Below, one piece after another: positions 1 to 7,252 of a stretch of DNA of 17,447 nt; the first letter of the stretch is position 1, and each line of letters begins with the position of its first letter. Both the position numbers and the translations under genes were made by a program. Below the pieces are notes generated by a model. The model had not been told where the DNA came from and did not search any database. It saw nothing but the letters and a program-made list of their open reading frames with translations. This DNA comes from an uncultured Lachnospiraceae bacterium (GTDB taxonomy: Bacteria > Bacillota > Clostridia > Lachnospirales > Lachnospiraceae), in NCBI GenBank assembly GCA_900313435.1, contig OMRF01000042.1:1-17447 (forward strand), in the 5' to 3' direction.

Positions 1-1577
1 ACATAGCCGTCAGACTTGTATTCGTACATCGAAAGAAAGAATCTTATATTGAAAAATAATTCCCGAAGCTCATCCTCATCTTCCGGAAATACGTTTTCAT
101 CGAGATTTTTTTCAAGGGCAGAAAGAAGGTTCATCAGGGCAAAGATGAGCTTTTCATTATCGTTTGTTTCCTGAAGATCGGGATAAAAGACCCTGACAGT
201 CTTTTCTTCCCATTCCTTCATTATGTTGTTTACCCTTGTGAGAGTCCTTTTGAGCCCGAAGCTTTCTTTCTTTACAATGCGCTTTGCTAAGAGGATATCG
301 TTTCTTGAAAGGGCCGCCGAATACATGTCCCTTCCTCTCTCTACAAGATTGTGGGCTTCATCCATGAGGAAGATATGATCACCCTTCTTGCCTTCGCCGA
401 AGAACCGCTTCAGGGCCACCACCGGGTCAAATACATAATTGTAATCACATATCACTATGTCGCTCCAGTCGGAGAGCTCAAACGAAAGATAATAAGGACA
501 TACACGGTGGCGCGTGGCATAGTCCTTTATCACTGAGCTTTGGAAGGCATCCTCATTTGTCAGTATGTCATAAAGCGCATCAAGTATCCTGTCAAAGTGC
601 CCGTTCGCGAAAGGACAGTCTTCGGGAGTACATATACATTCGCCGTTAAGACATGCCTTCTCCCGGGCGCTTATGGTGAGAGACTTTTCAAATAGTCCCT
701 TTTCCCTGAGCAGTGAGAGCGCATCCTCACAGACTGCCCGGGTAGCGTTCTTTGCCGTAAGATAGAAAATGGTATCGGAAAGCCCCTCACCCTGGCTCTT
801 CATCGAAGGATAAAGAGTTGAAAGGGTCTTCCCCGTCCCCGTGGGCGCCTGAAGAAAGAGTGTCTTTCCTTCCCTGATGGAATAGTATATCTCCGAGATA
901 AGCTTCCTCTGGCCTTCTCTGTACTCAAAGGGAAAGGTCATTTCGTGAAGCGATCTGTCTCTTTTCTTTTTCCAGGATATCCTGAAAGAAGCAAAACGCC
1001 TGAAGCTCTCCATAAGATCCGAAAACCACTCCGAAAGTTCCGTAAAGGAATAGCGGTTTTCCATTATCTTTGTCTCTTCCGTATCGATGTTCACATAGGT
1101 AAGTCTCACCGTAATATTTGAAAGAGAATTGGTCTTTGCGAAAATAAAGGCATAGCACTTTGCCTGGGCAAGGTGGACAGGGATCGGATCTTCAAGCTTT
1201 TCAAGATCAAGATGAACGCCTTTAATCTCATCGATTATGACATCGCACTCTTTCTCCGATGGCTCATCCGATGGAAGCTCACCGTCATAGATTATTCCAT
1301 CGGCCCTTCCGCTTAAGATAAGGTCAAATTCCCCGTAGTCAAAACAGAAGGAAAGCGGGACCTCCGCATGATACGAAGTTCCCGCCTTCTTTTGGATCTT
1401 TTTATGGATACGGCTTCCCTCCTGCATAGAGGTGACAGGATCTATGAAGCCATGTTTCTTATCAATGCTTCCGGAAACAAGCAAAAATTCAACAAGGGAA
1501 CGGACGCTGACGCTTATCGCGTCACGATCACCCGTTCCCTCGCATGACTTTTCCTTTTGTTCCTTCTCAGGCCGCAA
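1..1577 (-). CDS. DinG/XPD-family ATP-dependent DNA helicase with N-terminal PD-(D/E)XK nuclease domain (3' end outside window)
   Basis: Superfamily 2 helicase of the iron-sulfur XPD/DinG type, expected to unwind DNA 5'-3' in repair. About 525 residues are visible and the C-terminus lies beyond the left edge. Residues ~20-130 resemble a Cas4/RecB-like PD-(D/E)XK nuclease with D93 (RADG) and E117-x-K119 (DEIKG) intact. Then come a Q-motif-like FPFEYREGQRK, Walker A APTGTGKT (K250), four closely spaced cysteines (C309, C314, C316, C321) that should hold a 4Fe-4S cluster, and the DEAH box at D406 (bases 351-362). In this frame a TAA lies 21 bases upstream of the only usable start, TTG at 1577-1575, which is preceded by GGAG. 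No ATG occurs until past the conserved SVRSLVEFLL segment. That start lies inside the end of the HPr-like gene, so translation is probably coupled. The helicase call is firm; the start and nuclease activity are inferred. Confidence 0.9.
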   Translation of the reverse strand, partial: MRPEKEQKEKSCEGTGDRDAISVSVRSLVEFLLVSGSIDKKHGFIDPVTSMQEGSRIHKKIQKKAGTSYHAEVPLSFCFDYGEFDLILSGRADGIIYDGELPSDEPSEKECDVIIDEIKGVHLDLEKLEDPIPVHLAQAKCYAFIFAKTNSLSNITVRLTYVNIDTEETKIMENRYSFTELSEWFSDLMESFRRFASFRISWKKKRDRSLHEMTFPFEYREGQRKLISEIYYSIREGKTLFLQAPTGTGKTLSTLYPSMKSQGEGLSDTIFYLTAKNATRAVCEDALSLLREKGLFEKSLTISAREKACLNGECICTPEDCPFANGHFDRILDALYDILTNEDAFQSSVIKDYATRHRVCPYYLSFELSDWSDIVICDYNYVFDPVVALKRFFGEGKKGDHIFLMDEAHNLVERGRDMYSAALSRNDILLAKRIVKKESFGLKRTLTRVNNIMKEWEEKTVRVFYPDLQETNDNEKLIFALMNLLSALEKNLDENVFPEDEDELRELFFNIRFFLSMYEYKSDGY

Positions 1578-1788
1578 ATTTCTCCAGCCTGTGCTTTAAG
1601 GTTATGTCTTCACTCGCGCATACGAGCGACATCTGCCTCTTTGTGGCCGCCGCCATAACCCCAAGAAAGGACTTCGCGTCGATGATTATCGAGCCGTCCT
1701 CCATATCGATATCATAATCATACTGGGAACATATTGAAACAAATTCCCTGACATCCTCGGGGGTCAGCAATTTCAACTTGATCTTCAT
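1567..1788 (-). CDS. HPr-like protein lacking the catalytic histidine
   Basis: A 73-residue protein with the pattern of the HPr phosphocarrier fold: an N-terminal strand (MKIKLKLL), a helix, then IIIDAKSFLGVMAAA, which aligns by eye with the KSIMGVMSLG region around regulatory Ser46 of classical HPr (S40 here). The loop that should carry the EI-phosphorylated His15 (usually G-L-H-A-R-P) is replaced by TPEDVREF, and the only histidine lies near the C-terminus. It therefore cannot act as a normal PTS phosphocarrier and is more likely regulatory or structural. I place the start at ATG 1788 because a full AAGGAGG lies 8 bases upstream. A GTG at 1797 overlaps that Shine-Dalgarno and is rejected. 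It is the first gene after a strong promoter and overlaps the helicase start by 11 bases. Confidence 0.8.
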   Translation of the reverse strand: MKIKLKLLTPEDVREFVSICSQYDYDIDMEDGSIIIDAKSFLGVMAAATKRQMSLVCASEDITLKHRLEKFAA

Positions 1789-1796
1789 GATGAACA

Positions 1797-1803
1797 CCTC
1801 CTT
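1797..1803 (-). promoter_or_regulatory. Shine-Dalgarno of the HPr-like gene
   Basis: AAGGAGG on the minus strand, 8 bases before the ATG at 1788. It decides the start, because the upstream in-frame GTG at 1797-1795 overlaps this site. Confidence 0.85.
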
Positions 1804-1814
1804 AAGTCCGTCTG

Positions 1815-1843
1815 ATTAAACCACGAACACGTTTTCGCGTCAA
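1815..1843 (-). promoter_or_regulatory. SigA-type promoter of the HPr-like/helicase operon
   Basis: On the minus strand, -35 TTGACG (1838-1843), a spacer of exactly 17 bases, and -10 TTTAAT (1815-1820) with a TG one base upstream, which makes it an extended -10. The predicted start near 1808 gives a leader of about 20 bases that contains the Shine-Dalgarno. No experimental support. Confidence 0.7.
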
Positions 1844-1909
1844 GGCGTTTATCACAAGATATTGTATAAAAAAAGGGGGTAGACACAAGAAATATTTGTA
1901 AAAAAAGAA

Positions 1910-1982
1910 CAGGGGCAGAAGGACTTGAACCCTCGACATCCGGTTTTGGAGACCGACGTTCTACCAACTGAACTATACCCCT
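1910..1982 (-). tRNA. trnW: tRNA-Trp (anticodon CCA)
   Basis: A 73-base cloverleaf can be folded by hand. The 7-bp acceptor AGGGGTA pairs with TGCCCCT and the discriminator is G. The D arm is GTTC/GAAC with GG in the loop. The anticodon stem is TCGGT/ACCGG around the loop CTCCAAA, with anticodon CCA at 1949-1947. The variable loop has 5 bases, and the T arm is GAGGG/CCTTC with loop TTCAAGT. The 3' CCA is not encoded, since the gene is followed by TTC and a T-tract. CCA reads UGG, so it charges tryptophan. It has its own promoter about 26 bases upstream. Confidence 0.96.
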
Positions 1983-2014
1983 GTACTGCATATATCGCCG
2001 AAAGCGACTTTGAT

Positions 2015-2043
2015 AATATATATCATCTCAATGTCCCGGTCAA
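2015..2043 (-). promoter_or_regulatory. Promoter of tRNA-Trp
   Basis: Minus-strand -35 TTGACC (2038-2043), 17-base spacer, -10 TATATT (2015-2020). Transcription would start near 2008, about 26 bases before the mature tRNA 5' end. Confidence 0.7.
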
Positions 2044-2050
2044 GTTATAG

Positions 2051-2067
2051 TTTCATTACTTATGAAA
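2051..2067. repeat. Perfect inverted repeat TTTCAT-N5-ATGAAA, possible operator
   Basis: Two perfect 6-base arms (2051-2056 and 2062-2067) are separated by TACTT. The repeat lies just upstream of the TATAAT at 2074-2079, over the place where the -35 element of the kinase operon should be. This position suits a regulator-binding site. The region is AT-rich, so a chance palindrome remains possible. Confidence 0.35.
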
Positions 2068-2073
2068 AAATAC

Positions 2074-2079
2074 TATAAT
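2074..2079 (+). promoter_or_regulatory. -10 box of the sensor-kinase operon, almost touching the start codon
   Basis: A consensus TATAAT ends 8 bases before the ATG at 2088, so a normal start point (about 2085-2088) would make an mRNA with little or no 5' leader. No good -35 is visible at 16-18 bases spacing (the best are TTTCAT or GTTTCA). That would fit an activator-dependent promoter. Confidence 0.5.
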
Positions 2080-2087
2080 TGTCTGGT

Positions 2088-4415
2088 ATGTTGAAATATG
2101 TAAAAACATTTCTGATGGTGATCCTTATTTCCACGGTGTTCTGCACCCTGGTGTATTTTGTTGTACTCTTTTCAGGGAAACACCTCCGGGACGGCTTCAA
2201 CAAGAAAGAGATCATTCCGATGGAGAACGGATGGATATTGTCCGATGAGGGCTACACGGCTGAACATATCGTGGGTCTTCCCATTTCAGGAGGTGACATA
2301 GAACTCCATGAAGTGGGAACCACATATCATCTGACCCGCGTCCTTCCAAAGAATATTACCAACAGCTACGCGCTTTCCATCCCGGTACAGTCTGCCAGGA
2401 TGACCATCTACATAGATTCCATTGAGCGCCTGGATTTTACCGGCACCGGCGGTCTCCCCAAAAACAACCTTCCTTCATCCGGCTTTCACATGATCCCCCT
2501 GTCAGCAGAGGATTCGGGAAAGCCCATTGAGATCACGGTAAGCTCCAAAACCGGGACTGTTCCCGGCTTTGGTCTTCCACTCGCAGGCGAAAAAAGTGAC
2601 ATACTTATAAGCCTTTTCTTTGAGGCGCTTCCTGACATCATGGCAGGGCTTATGCTCATTATCTTCGGGATATACATCTATGTTTCCAGGATCTTTTCGA
2701 AAGGTGCAAGGGACTACAGTCTCGTAAATACGGGGATCGGTGTATTCTCCCTGCTCCTTGGCGTATGGGAATTACTTAATGGCGGGATCATACAGCTTCT
2801 GACCGGAAATATGGCCGGAATGGATGCTCTGTCAAATTACTGTCTCATTTTGCTTCCGATCCCTCTGGTATGGCATTTCTTCTATATCACGAACAAGAAA
2901 TACAAAACCCCCGCGGGTATATTGTTCTTAGCCACCCTTGTAGAATCCGCCGTCCTCATATTTCTTGTCTATGTCTTCGAATTCAATTTTGATCTCTTTA
3001 ACCCTTTGATCAACATGATGCTGATCATTTCCGTTTTCTATTCGATCGCAGTGGTCGCAATGACGCTCCTGCGCTCACCTCAGTCGCTCAAGGGCTTTAC
3101 TCTCATTATCGTAGGCGACATATGCATCGGCCTGGGAGGTTTTATGCAGCTTATCACCGATATGTTCGGCATCAGAACAAAAGGCGTATTTTTCCTGGTG
3201 GGCGTAGTCTTCTACCTCATGTTCATCTCACTCTGGAGGAACAGAAGGAGCACCGGGGACCAGAAAGAAAAAGAAACAGCCATCAAGAAAGCCGTTACCA
3301 AGAGTTCCTTCCTTGCAAACACCTCTCATGAAATAAGAACTCCCGTAAACCTCATCATGAGTCTGAACACCATGATGAAAAGAGACAACAATGAAGAAGC
3401 GCTCGTCCCCTATATCAAGGATATGGACAGCGCATCAAGAGAGCTGAAGGAGCTTGTAAACAAGATACTTGTCTCTGCCCGGATAGATTCGGGCAGGGAA
3501 AAGCTGATAGAAAATGATTACTCCGTAAAGGATCTCACAGAGTACCTGAAGCAGGCCATGGTCTCAATGAAAAAAGAGGGTGTTGACCCTGTACTTAACT
3601 TGAGTCCTTCACTTCCCCAGAATCTAAAAGGTGACGGTAAGAAGGTTCTCGCCATCTCGATCAGCATGATAGAGAACGCCTTTAAATACACCGAGAGAGG
3701 CGCCGTAGTCGTAAGCGTCTACCATGAAGCTACGGAAAACCAAAAGGAAATAAGGCTCATCATAAACGTACAGGATACCGGCAGGGGACTCTCTAAGGAA
3801 AAAGAGGCTGAACTCTTCCAGCAGTTTTCGACGAATTATTCCGAAGCTCAGGGTGCCGGGCTGGGTCTCTATATCGCGGCCCGCTACGCCGGCATGATGG
3901 GCGGCGACATCTCCTGCAGGAGGATGGGGGACTGCGGTACAACCTTTACGGCCACTCTCATACAGAAGCTCTCGGACAAAAAGGCTGAACCTGAACCGAT
4001 AAAGGTCTCAGAGGAGAAGAAGCCTGTCTTGATCGAAAACAAGAACATCCTCGTAGTAGACGACGTAGCCATAAACGTGACCTTCGCTCAAATGGTTGTA
4101 AAGGAATCCAAAAACAACGCCGTGACCGCGCTTTCCGGAAAAGATGCGATCAAGGCTTCAAGAGAGCAACTCTTCGACCTTATCCTCATGGATGCGCAGA
4201 TGCCCGAAATGGATGGCTTTGAGACTCTAAGAAGGATAAGAGAGGACTCTGAGGGGCTTAATAAAAATACGGTCGCCTATCTCCTCTCTGCGGACGATAG
4301 TCCTGATATTGAAGAGAAAGCTCATTCGGTGGGATTTTCGGGCTGTGCTCCAAAGCCACTTACAAAGAATACCCTCCTCAAAATACTTTCTGACAGTGAA
4401 AGGGGGGCCTCCTGA
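2088..4415 (+). CDS. Hybrid sensor histidine kinase, 7-TM type, with C-terminal receiver
   Basis: A 775-residue membrane kinase. Residues ~5-27 form a signal anchor. Residues ~30-175 form a beta-rich extracytoplasmic domain, possibly jelly-roll like the 7TMR-DISM sensors. Seven hydrophobic helices span ~182-383. A HisKA dimerisation domain carries the H-box SHEIRTP with phospho-acceptor H414. The HATPase domain (~510-620) has N-box NAFKYT, G1 DTGRG and G2 GAGLGL. The receiver (~650-770) has VVDD, phospho-acceptor D702 (LMDAQMPEMDG), a switch serine (LLSAD) and lysine KP. There is no Hpt or DNA-binding domain. All catalytic motifs look intact. I prefer ATG 2088 to TTG 2079 because TTG overlaps the TATAAT box; neither has a Shine-Dalgarno. 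It is the first gene of a three-gene operon, with one base to the next start. Confidence 0.93.
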   Translation: MLKYVKTFLMVILISTVFCTLVYFVVLFSGKHLRDGFNKKEIIPMENGWILSDEGYTAEHIVGLPISGGDIELHEVGTTYHLTRVLPKNITNSYALSIPVQSARMTIYIDSIERLDFTGTGGLPKNNLPSSGFHMIPLSAEDSGKPIEITVSSKTGTVPGFGLPLAGEKSDILISLFFEALPDIMAGLMLIIFGIYIYVSRIFSKGARDYSLVNTGIGVFSLLLGVWELLNGGIIQLLTGNMAGMDALSNYCLILLPIPLVWHFFYITNKKYKTPAGILFLATLVESAVLIFLVYVFEFNFDLFNPLINMMLIISVFYSIAVVAMTLLRSPQSLKGFTLIIVGDICIGLGGFMQLITDMFGIRTKGVFFLVGVVFYLMFISLWRNRRSTGDQKEKETAIKKAVTKSSFLANTSHEIRTPVNLIMSLNTMMKRDNNEEALVPYIKDMDSASRELKELVNKILVSARIDSGREKLIENDYSVKDLTEYLKQAMVSMKKEGVDPVLNLSPSLPQNLKGDGKKVLAISISMIENAFKYTERGAVVVSVYHEATENQKEIRLIINVQDTGRGLSKEKEAELFQQFSTNYSEAQGAGLGLYIAARYAGMMGGDISCRRMGDCGTTFTATLIQKLSDKKAEPEPIKVSEEKKPVLIENKNILVVDDVAINVTFAQMVVKESKNNAVTALSGKDAIKASREQLFDLILMDAQMPEMDGFETLRRIREDSEGLNKNTVAYLLSADDSPDIEEKAHSVGFSGCAPKPLTKNTLLKILSDSERGAS
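4402..4407 (+). promoter_or_regulatory. Ribosome binding site of the second kinase
   Basis: GGGGGG preceded by A lies 9 bases before ATG 4417, inside the last codons of the first kinase. It supports ATG 4417 over an upstream in-frame ATG at 4309, which would add 36 residues read across the first kinase's receiver. Confidence 0.7.
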
Positions 4416-4416
4416 T

Positions 4417-7251
4417 ATGGGATCAAAAAGATTCAGTTCCGTAAAGATACTCCGACTCCTTGCATTAACGATGGTAGTTATTGTCCTTTTGCTGGTCTTT
4501 ATCTCCTTTTTCTTCCATCAGAACAGGCCTGCAATTGACGCCGGAGATTATCAGAGGATCTCCGGAAAGGTCACTTACAAAAATCCTGACAACGAGACCT
4601 CTACCATTTCCCTGCCCGGCCATATCAATCTTCTTCCCTATGAGGAAGCTATGTATTATTTCAGGATTCCCGAAGGCAGTGCCTCGCGGGATTACCTCTT
4701 CGTCTATGTGGATAATTTAGACACAACGATATACGCCGGAAACCAGTGTATCGGTAATTATCAGGGCGCGGGGAATTATAAGCTCGGGGGAGCTATCCCG
4801 TCCGAATGGTACGTCATGCAGTTCTCAAAGAGCTATGAATATTCGAACATCTATGTGAGGATAAAGGCAGGTTCCGGCGGATATAACGGCTTGCTCCGGA
4901 ACATTTATGTCGGTGACAAGTCCGCGATAATCCTTGAACTGATCCGTCAAGAAATTTTTACTATCATCGTTTACATCATACTCTTTGTATTCGGGATGAT
5001 AATCTGTATCCGCTTCTTTACTTCCTTCTTCAGAAAGGTCAAAAATTCGGGAAGATACTTTGCTCTCTCAATGGGGCTTATATTCCTTTCCTACAAATAT
5101 TTCCTTGGCTCCGATATAAGGCAGTTCTTTTTTGGCAATCTTACCGCGGCGGATACCATCCGCAACATGAGTCTTGTCTGCTCTCTTATCGGCTTTTTCA
5201 TCTATCTCGTACTTATGGGGAAAAGGCTCAAGAAAAAGAATGTGTATGTTCCTCTCCTCTGTTTTGTCGCTTCCTGTATCCTCGAAGGTCTTCTTTTTAA
5301 TGGCTTAGGCTTTATTCCACGACATCTCATCATGATGATAGGAACTTTCATCCTTGTAACCGGGCTCTCCCTTGATATCAGGGACGCTCTGAATGAAAAA
5401 CGCGAGAGCGAGACCCGGGCACTTGAATACAACAAAGAAAGGACTCAGTTCCTCGGACGTATCTCACACGCCATAAGGACCCCTGTAAATGCCATACAGG
5501 GAATGAATTCCGTGATCATGAGGGAGACAAATAATCCTGCGATGAAGCAGCATTCCAGGAATGTAAAGAGTTCAATAGACTCCCTGCTCTCGATCATCGA
5601 TGATATTCTTGATGTTTCAAGGATAGAGTCCGGAAAGATAGAGATATTGAATTCCCCCTATGATTTTATGTCCCTTGTGAATGACCTCAACAATATCACA
5701 AGCCTCTCGGCCGGTGAAAAGGGGCTTTCCTTCTCGATCAATAATGACCCCGATATACCTGCCCGTCTCATCGGTGACGAGATCAGGGTCCGCCAGGTCA
5801 TATTAAACCTTATTTCAAATGCCATTAAGTATACGAAGGAGGGTTCTGTTTCCCTCAACTTTGCCTTTGAAAAGACAGGAGAAAATACGATCGATCTCAC
5901 GATCACCGTATCAGACACCGGAGAAGGGATACGCCCTGAAGATATTGACCATCTCTTTGATTCCTTTGAACGGCTGAATGAAAAAGCCAACAGAAATATC
6001 GAAGGAACCGGTCTCGGACTTGCAATAACCAGGAATCTCGTTGTGCTTATGAACGGAAATATTGCCGCGGAAAGCACCTTCGGCGAAGGCACGAGTTTCA
6101 TTGTCACTATCCCCCAGGGTGTAGATGACGAAAAGACCATCGGAAGCTTCCGTGAAAGAGAGGAGGCTGCAAAGTCCGACAATGATACATCTGTCTGGTT
6201 CACAGCACCTTCCGCAAAGATACTTGTGGTAGATGATGTGGAAATGAACCTTGATGTAATGTGCGCGCTCTTTGGTCCCTCACAGATGAAGGTGGAAACG
6301 GCCGGAGGCGGTGAAGAATTTCTGAAGCTCATTACCGAAAAGAAATACGATATGATCTTCCTGGATCATATGATGCCTACGCCCGACGGAGTGGATTCCT
6401 TCAAGCAGATGCAGACCATGAAGGACAACAAGAACCCTGATACCCCTGTCGTAATGCTCACGGCAAACGCCGTTATAGGCGCCAGGGAGAGTTATCTTGA
6501 AATGGGCTTTACGGATTATCTTTCAAAGCCCGTTTCCGAAAAAGAACTTATCAGCATGTGCCGTAAGCACCTTGATCCTTCTCTCCTTTCCGAAGCGACG
6601 GTGAATGAAGAATCCGTAACAACGCCTTCCGATCCAAAAGAGGATGAAAGATCAAAAGAGATACTTGATACCCTCTCCTCATTCCTGAACGTAGAGAGCG
6701 GTCTCTCCTACAGCATGGGAAAGACGGATTTCTACCTGAACTCTCTTAAGTCCTTTTCAAAGAACGGGCAGATAGACCTCATGAAGGATGCTTATGAAAA
6801 GAAGGATATGCCCGAGTATAAGATCCACGTCCATGCCTTAAAGGGCGTAGCGAGGCTGATCGGAGCCGACGACCTTTCCGCAAAAGCAAAGGCTCTTGAG
6901 GATGCTTCCGGAAACAATGATCTTTCATTTGTGGAAGCACACCACGACGGTATTATCTCGGACTTCAATGAACTTTCGGAAGCGATCATGACGGTACTTG
7001 AATCTTCGGAAGAAAACAGTTCAGGGAATGTCTTTTCAAAGAACGACTTTTCGGAGGCACTCACTCTCCTTTCAAACTGTGCGAAGGAAATCGATATAGA
7101 CGGCATGGACGAAGCCGCAAAACTCTTAAAAGCTTTCAACGTGCCGGATGAACTGAAGGAGAAGTTTGAAGCGCTCCTCCACGAGGAGACAGAGATCCAT
7201 TTCGATGAGGTTATCAAGCTTTCAGACGAGCTCATTTCCATGGTGAAGTAA
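4417..7251 (+). CDS. Membrane hybrid sensor histidine kinase with receiver and Hpt domains
   Basis: A 944-residue protein. One N-terminal helix (~13-33) precedes a beta-rich extracytoplasmic domain (~35-165) and about five or six further membrane helices (~170-320). HisKA follows with H351 in the motif SHAIRTP, where the acidic residue normally after the histidine is alanine (A352). HATPase (~450-565) has NAIKYT, DTGEGI and GTGLGLA. The receiver (~600-717) has VVDD, D650 (FLDHMMPTPDG), MLTAN and SKP. The Hpt domain (~745-855) has acceptor H806 in VHALKG. A further ~80-residue helical acidic tail closes the protein. It can in principle run a full His-Asp-His relay and could receive or return phosphate from the first kinase's receiver. 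The start at ATG 4417 follows the previous stop by one base, as TGATATG. The kinase class is certain; the signal is unknown. Confidence 0.93.
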   Translation: MGSKRFSSVKILRLLALTMVVIVLLLVFISFFFHQNRPAIDAGDYQRISGKVTYKNPDNETSTISLPGHINLLPYEEAMYYFRIPEGSASRDYLFVYVDNLDTTIYAGNQCIGNYQGAGNYKLGGAIPSEWYVMQFSKSYEYSNIYVRIKAGSGGYNGLLRNIYVGDKSAIILELIRQEIFTIIVYIILFVFGMIICIRFFTSFFRKVKNSGRYFALSMGLIFLSYKYFLGSDIRQFFFGNLTAADTIRNMSLVCSLIGFFIYLVLMGKRLKKKNVYVPLLCFVASCILEGLLFNGLGFIPRHLIMMIGTFILVTGLSLDIRDALNEKRESETRALEYNKERTQFLGRISHAIRTPVNAIQGMNSVIMRETNNPAMKQHSRNVKSSIDSLLSIIDDILDVSRIESGKIEILNSPYDFMSLVNDLNNITSLSAGEKGLSFSINNDPDIPARLIGDEIRVRQVILNLISNAIKYTKEGSVSLNFAFEKTGENTIDLTITVSDTGEGIRPEDIDHLFDSFERLNEKANRNIEGTGLGLAITRNLVVLMNGNIAAESTFGEGTSFIVTIPQGVDDEKTIGSFREREEAAKSDNDTSVWFTAPSAKILVVDDVEMNLDVMCALFGPSQMKVETAGGGEEFLKLITEKKYDMIFLDHMMPTPDGVDSFKQMQTMKDNKNPDTPVVMLTANAVIGARESYLEMGFTDYLSKPVSEKELISMCRKHLDPSLLSEATVNEESVTTPSDPKEDERSKEILDTLSSFLNVESGLSYSMGKTDFYLNSLKSFSKNGQIDLMKDAYEKKDMPEYKIHVHALKGVARLIGADDLSAKAKALEDASGNNDLSFVEAHHDGIISDFNELSEAIMTVLESSEENSSGNVFSKNDFSEALTLLSNCAKEIDIDGMDEAAKLLKAFNVPDELKEKFEALLHEETEIHFDEVIKLSDELISMVK

Positions 7252-7252
7252 T

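Noticed and set aside
1868..1909. T-tracts downstream of tRNA-Trp (minus strand, 1900-1906 and 1868-1874) as terminators
   Set aside because: Both are seven-T runs, but only a 4-bp stem (ACAA/TTGT) can be drawn before the second one, too weak to call an intrinsic terminator.
1785..1991. 68-residue minus-strand open frame across the tRNA
   Set aside because: It reads through tRNA-Trp (LVERRSPKPDVEGSSPSAPV is a typical tRNA translation artefact) and has no independent support.
4309..4416. N-terminal extension of the second kinase from ATG 4309
   Set aside because: The added 36 residues are an out-of-frame reading of the first kinase's receiver. ATG 4417 has a good ribosome binding site and leads directly into the membrane anchor.
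5658..6332. 224-residue minus-strand open frame, Ser/Phe-rich
   Set aside because: It is antisense to the HATPase/receiver part of the second kinase, whose motifs are intact. Composition and lack of any motif mark it as a shadow frame.
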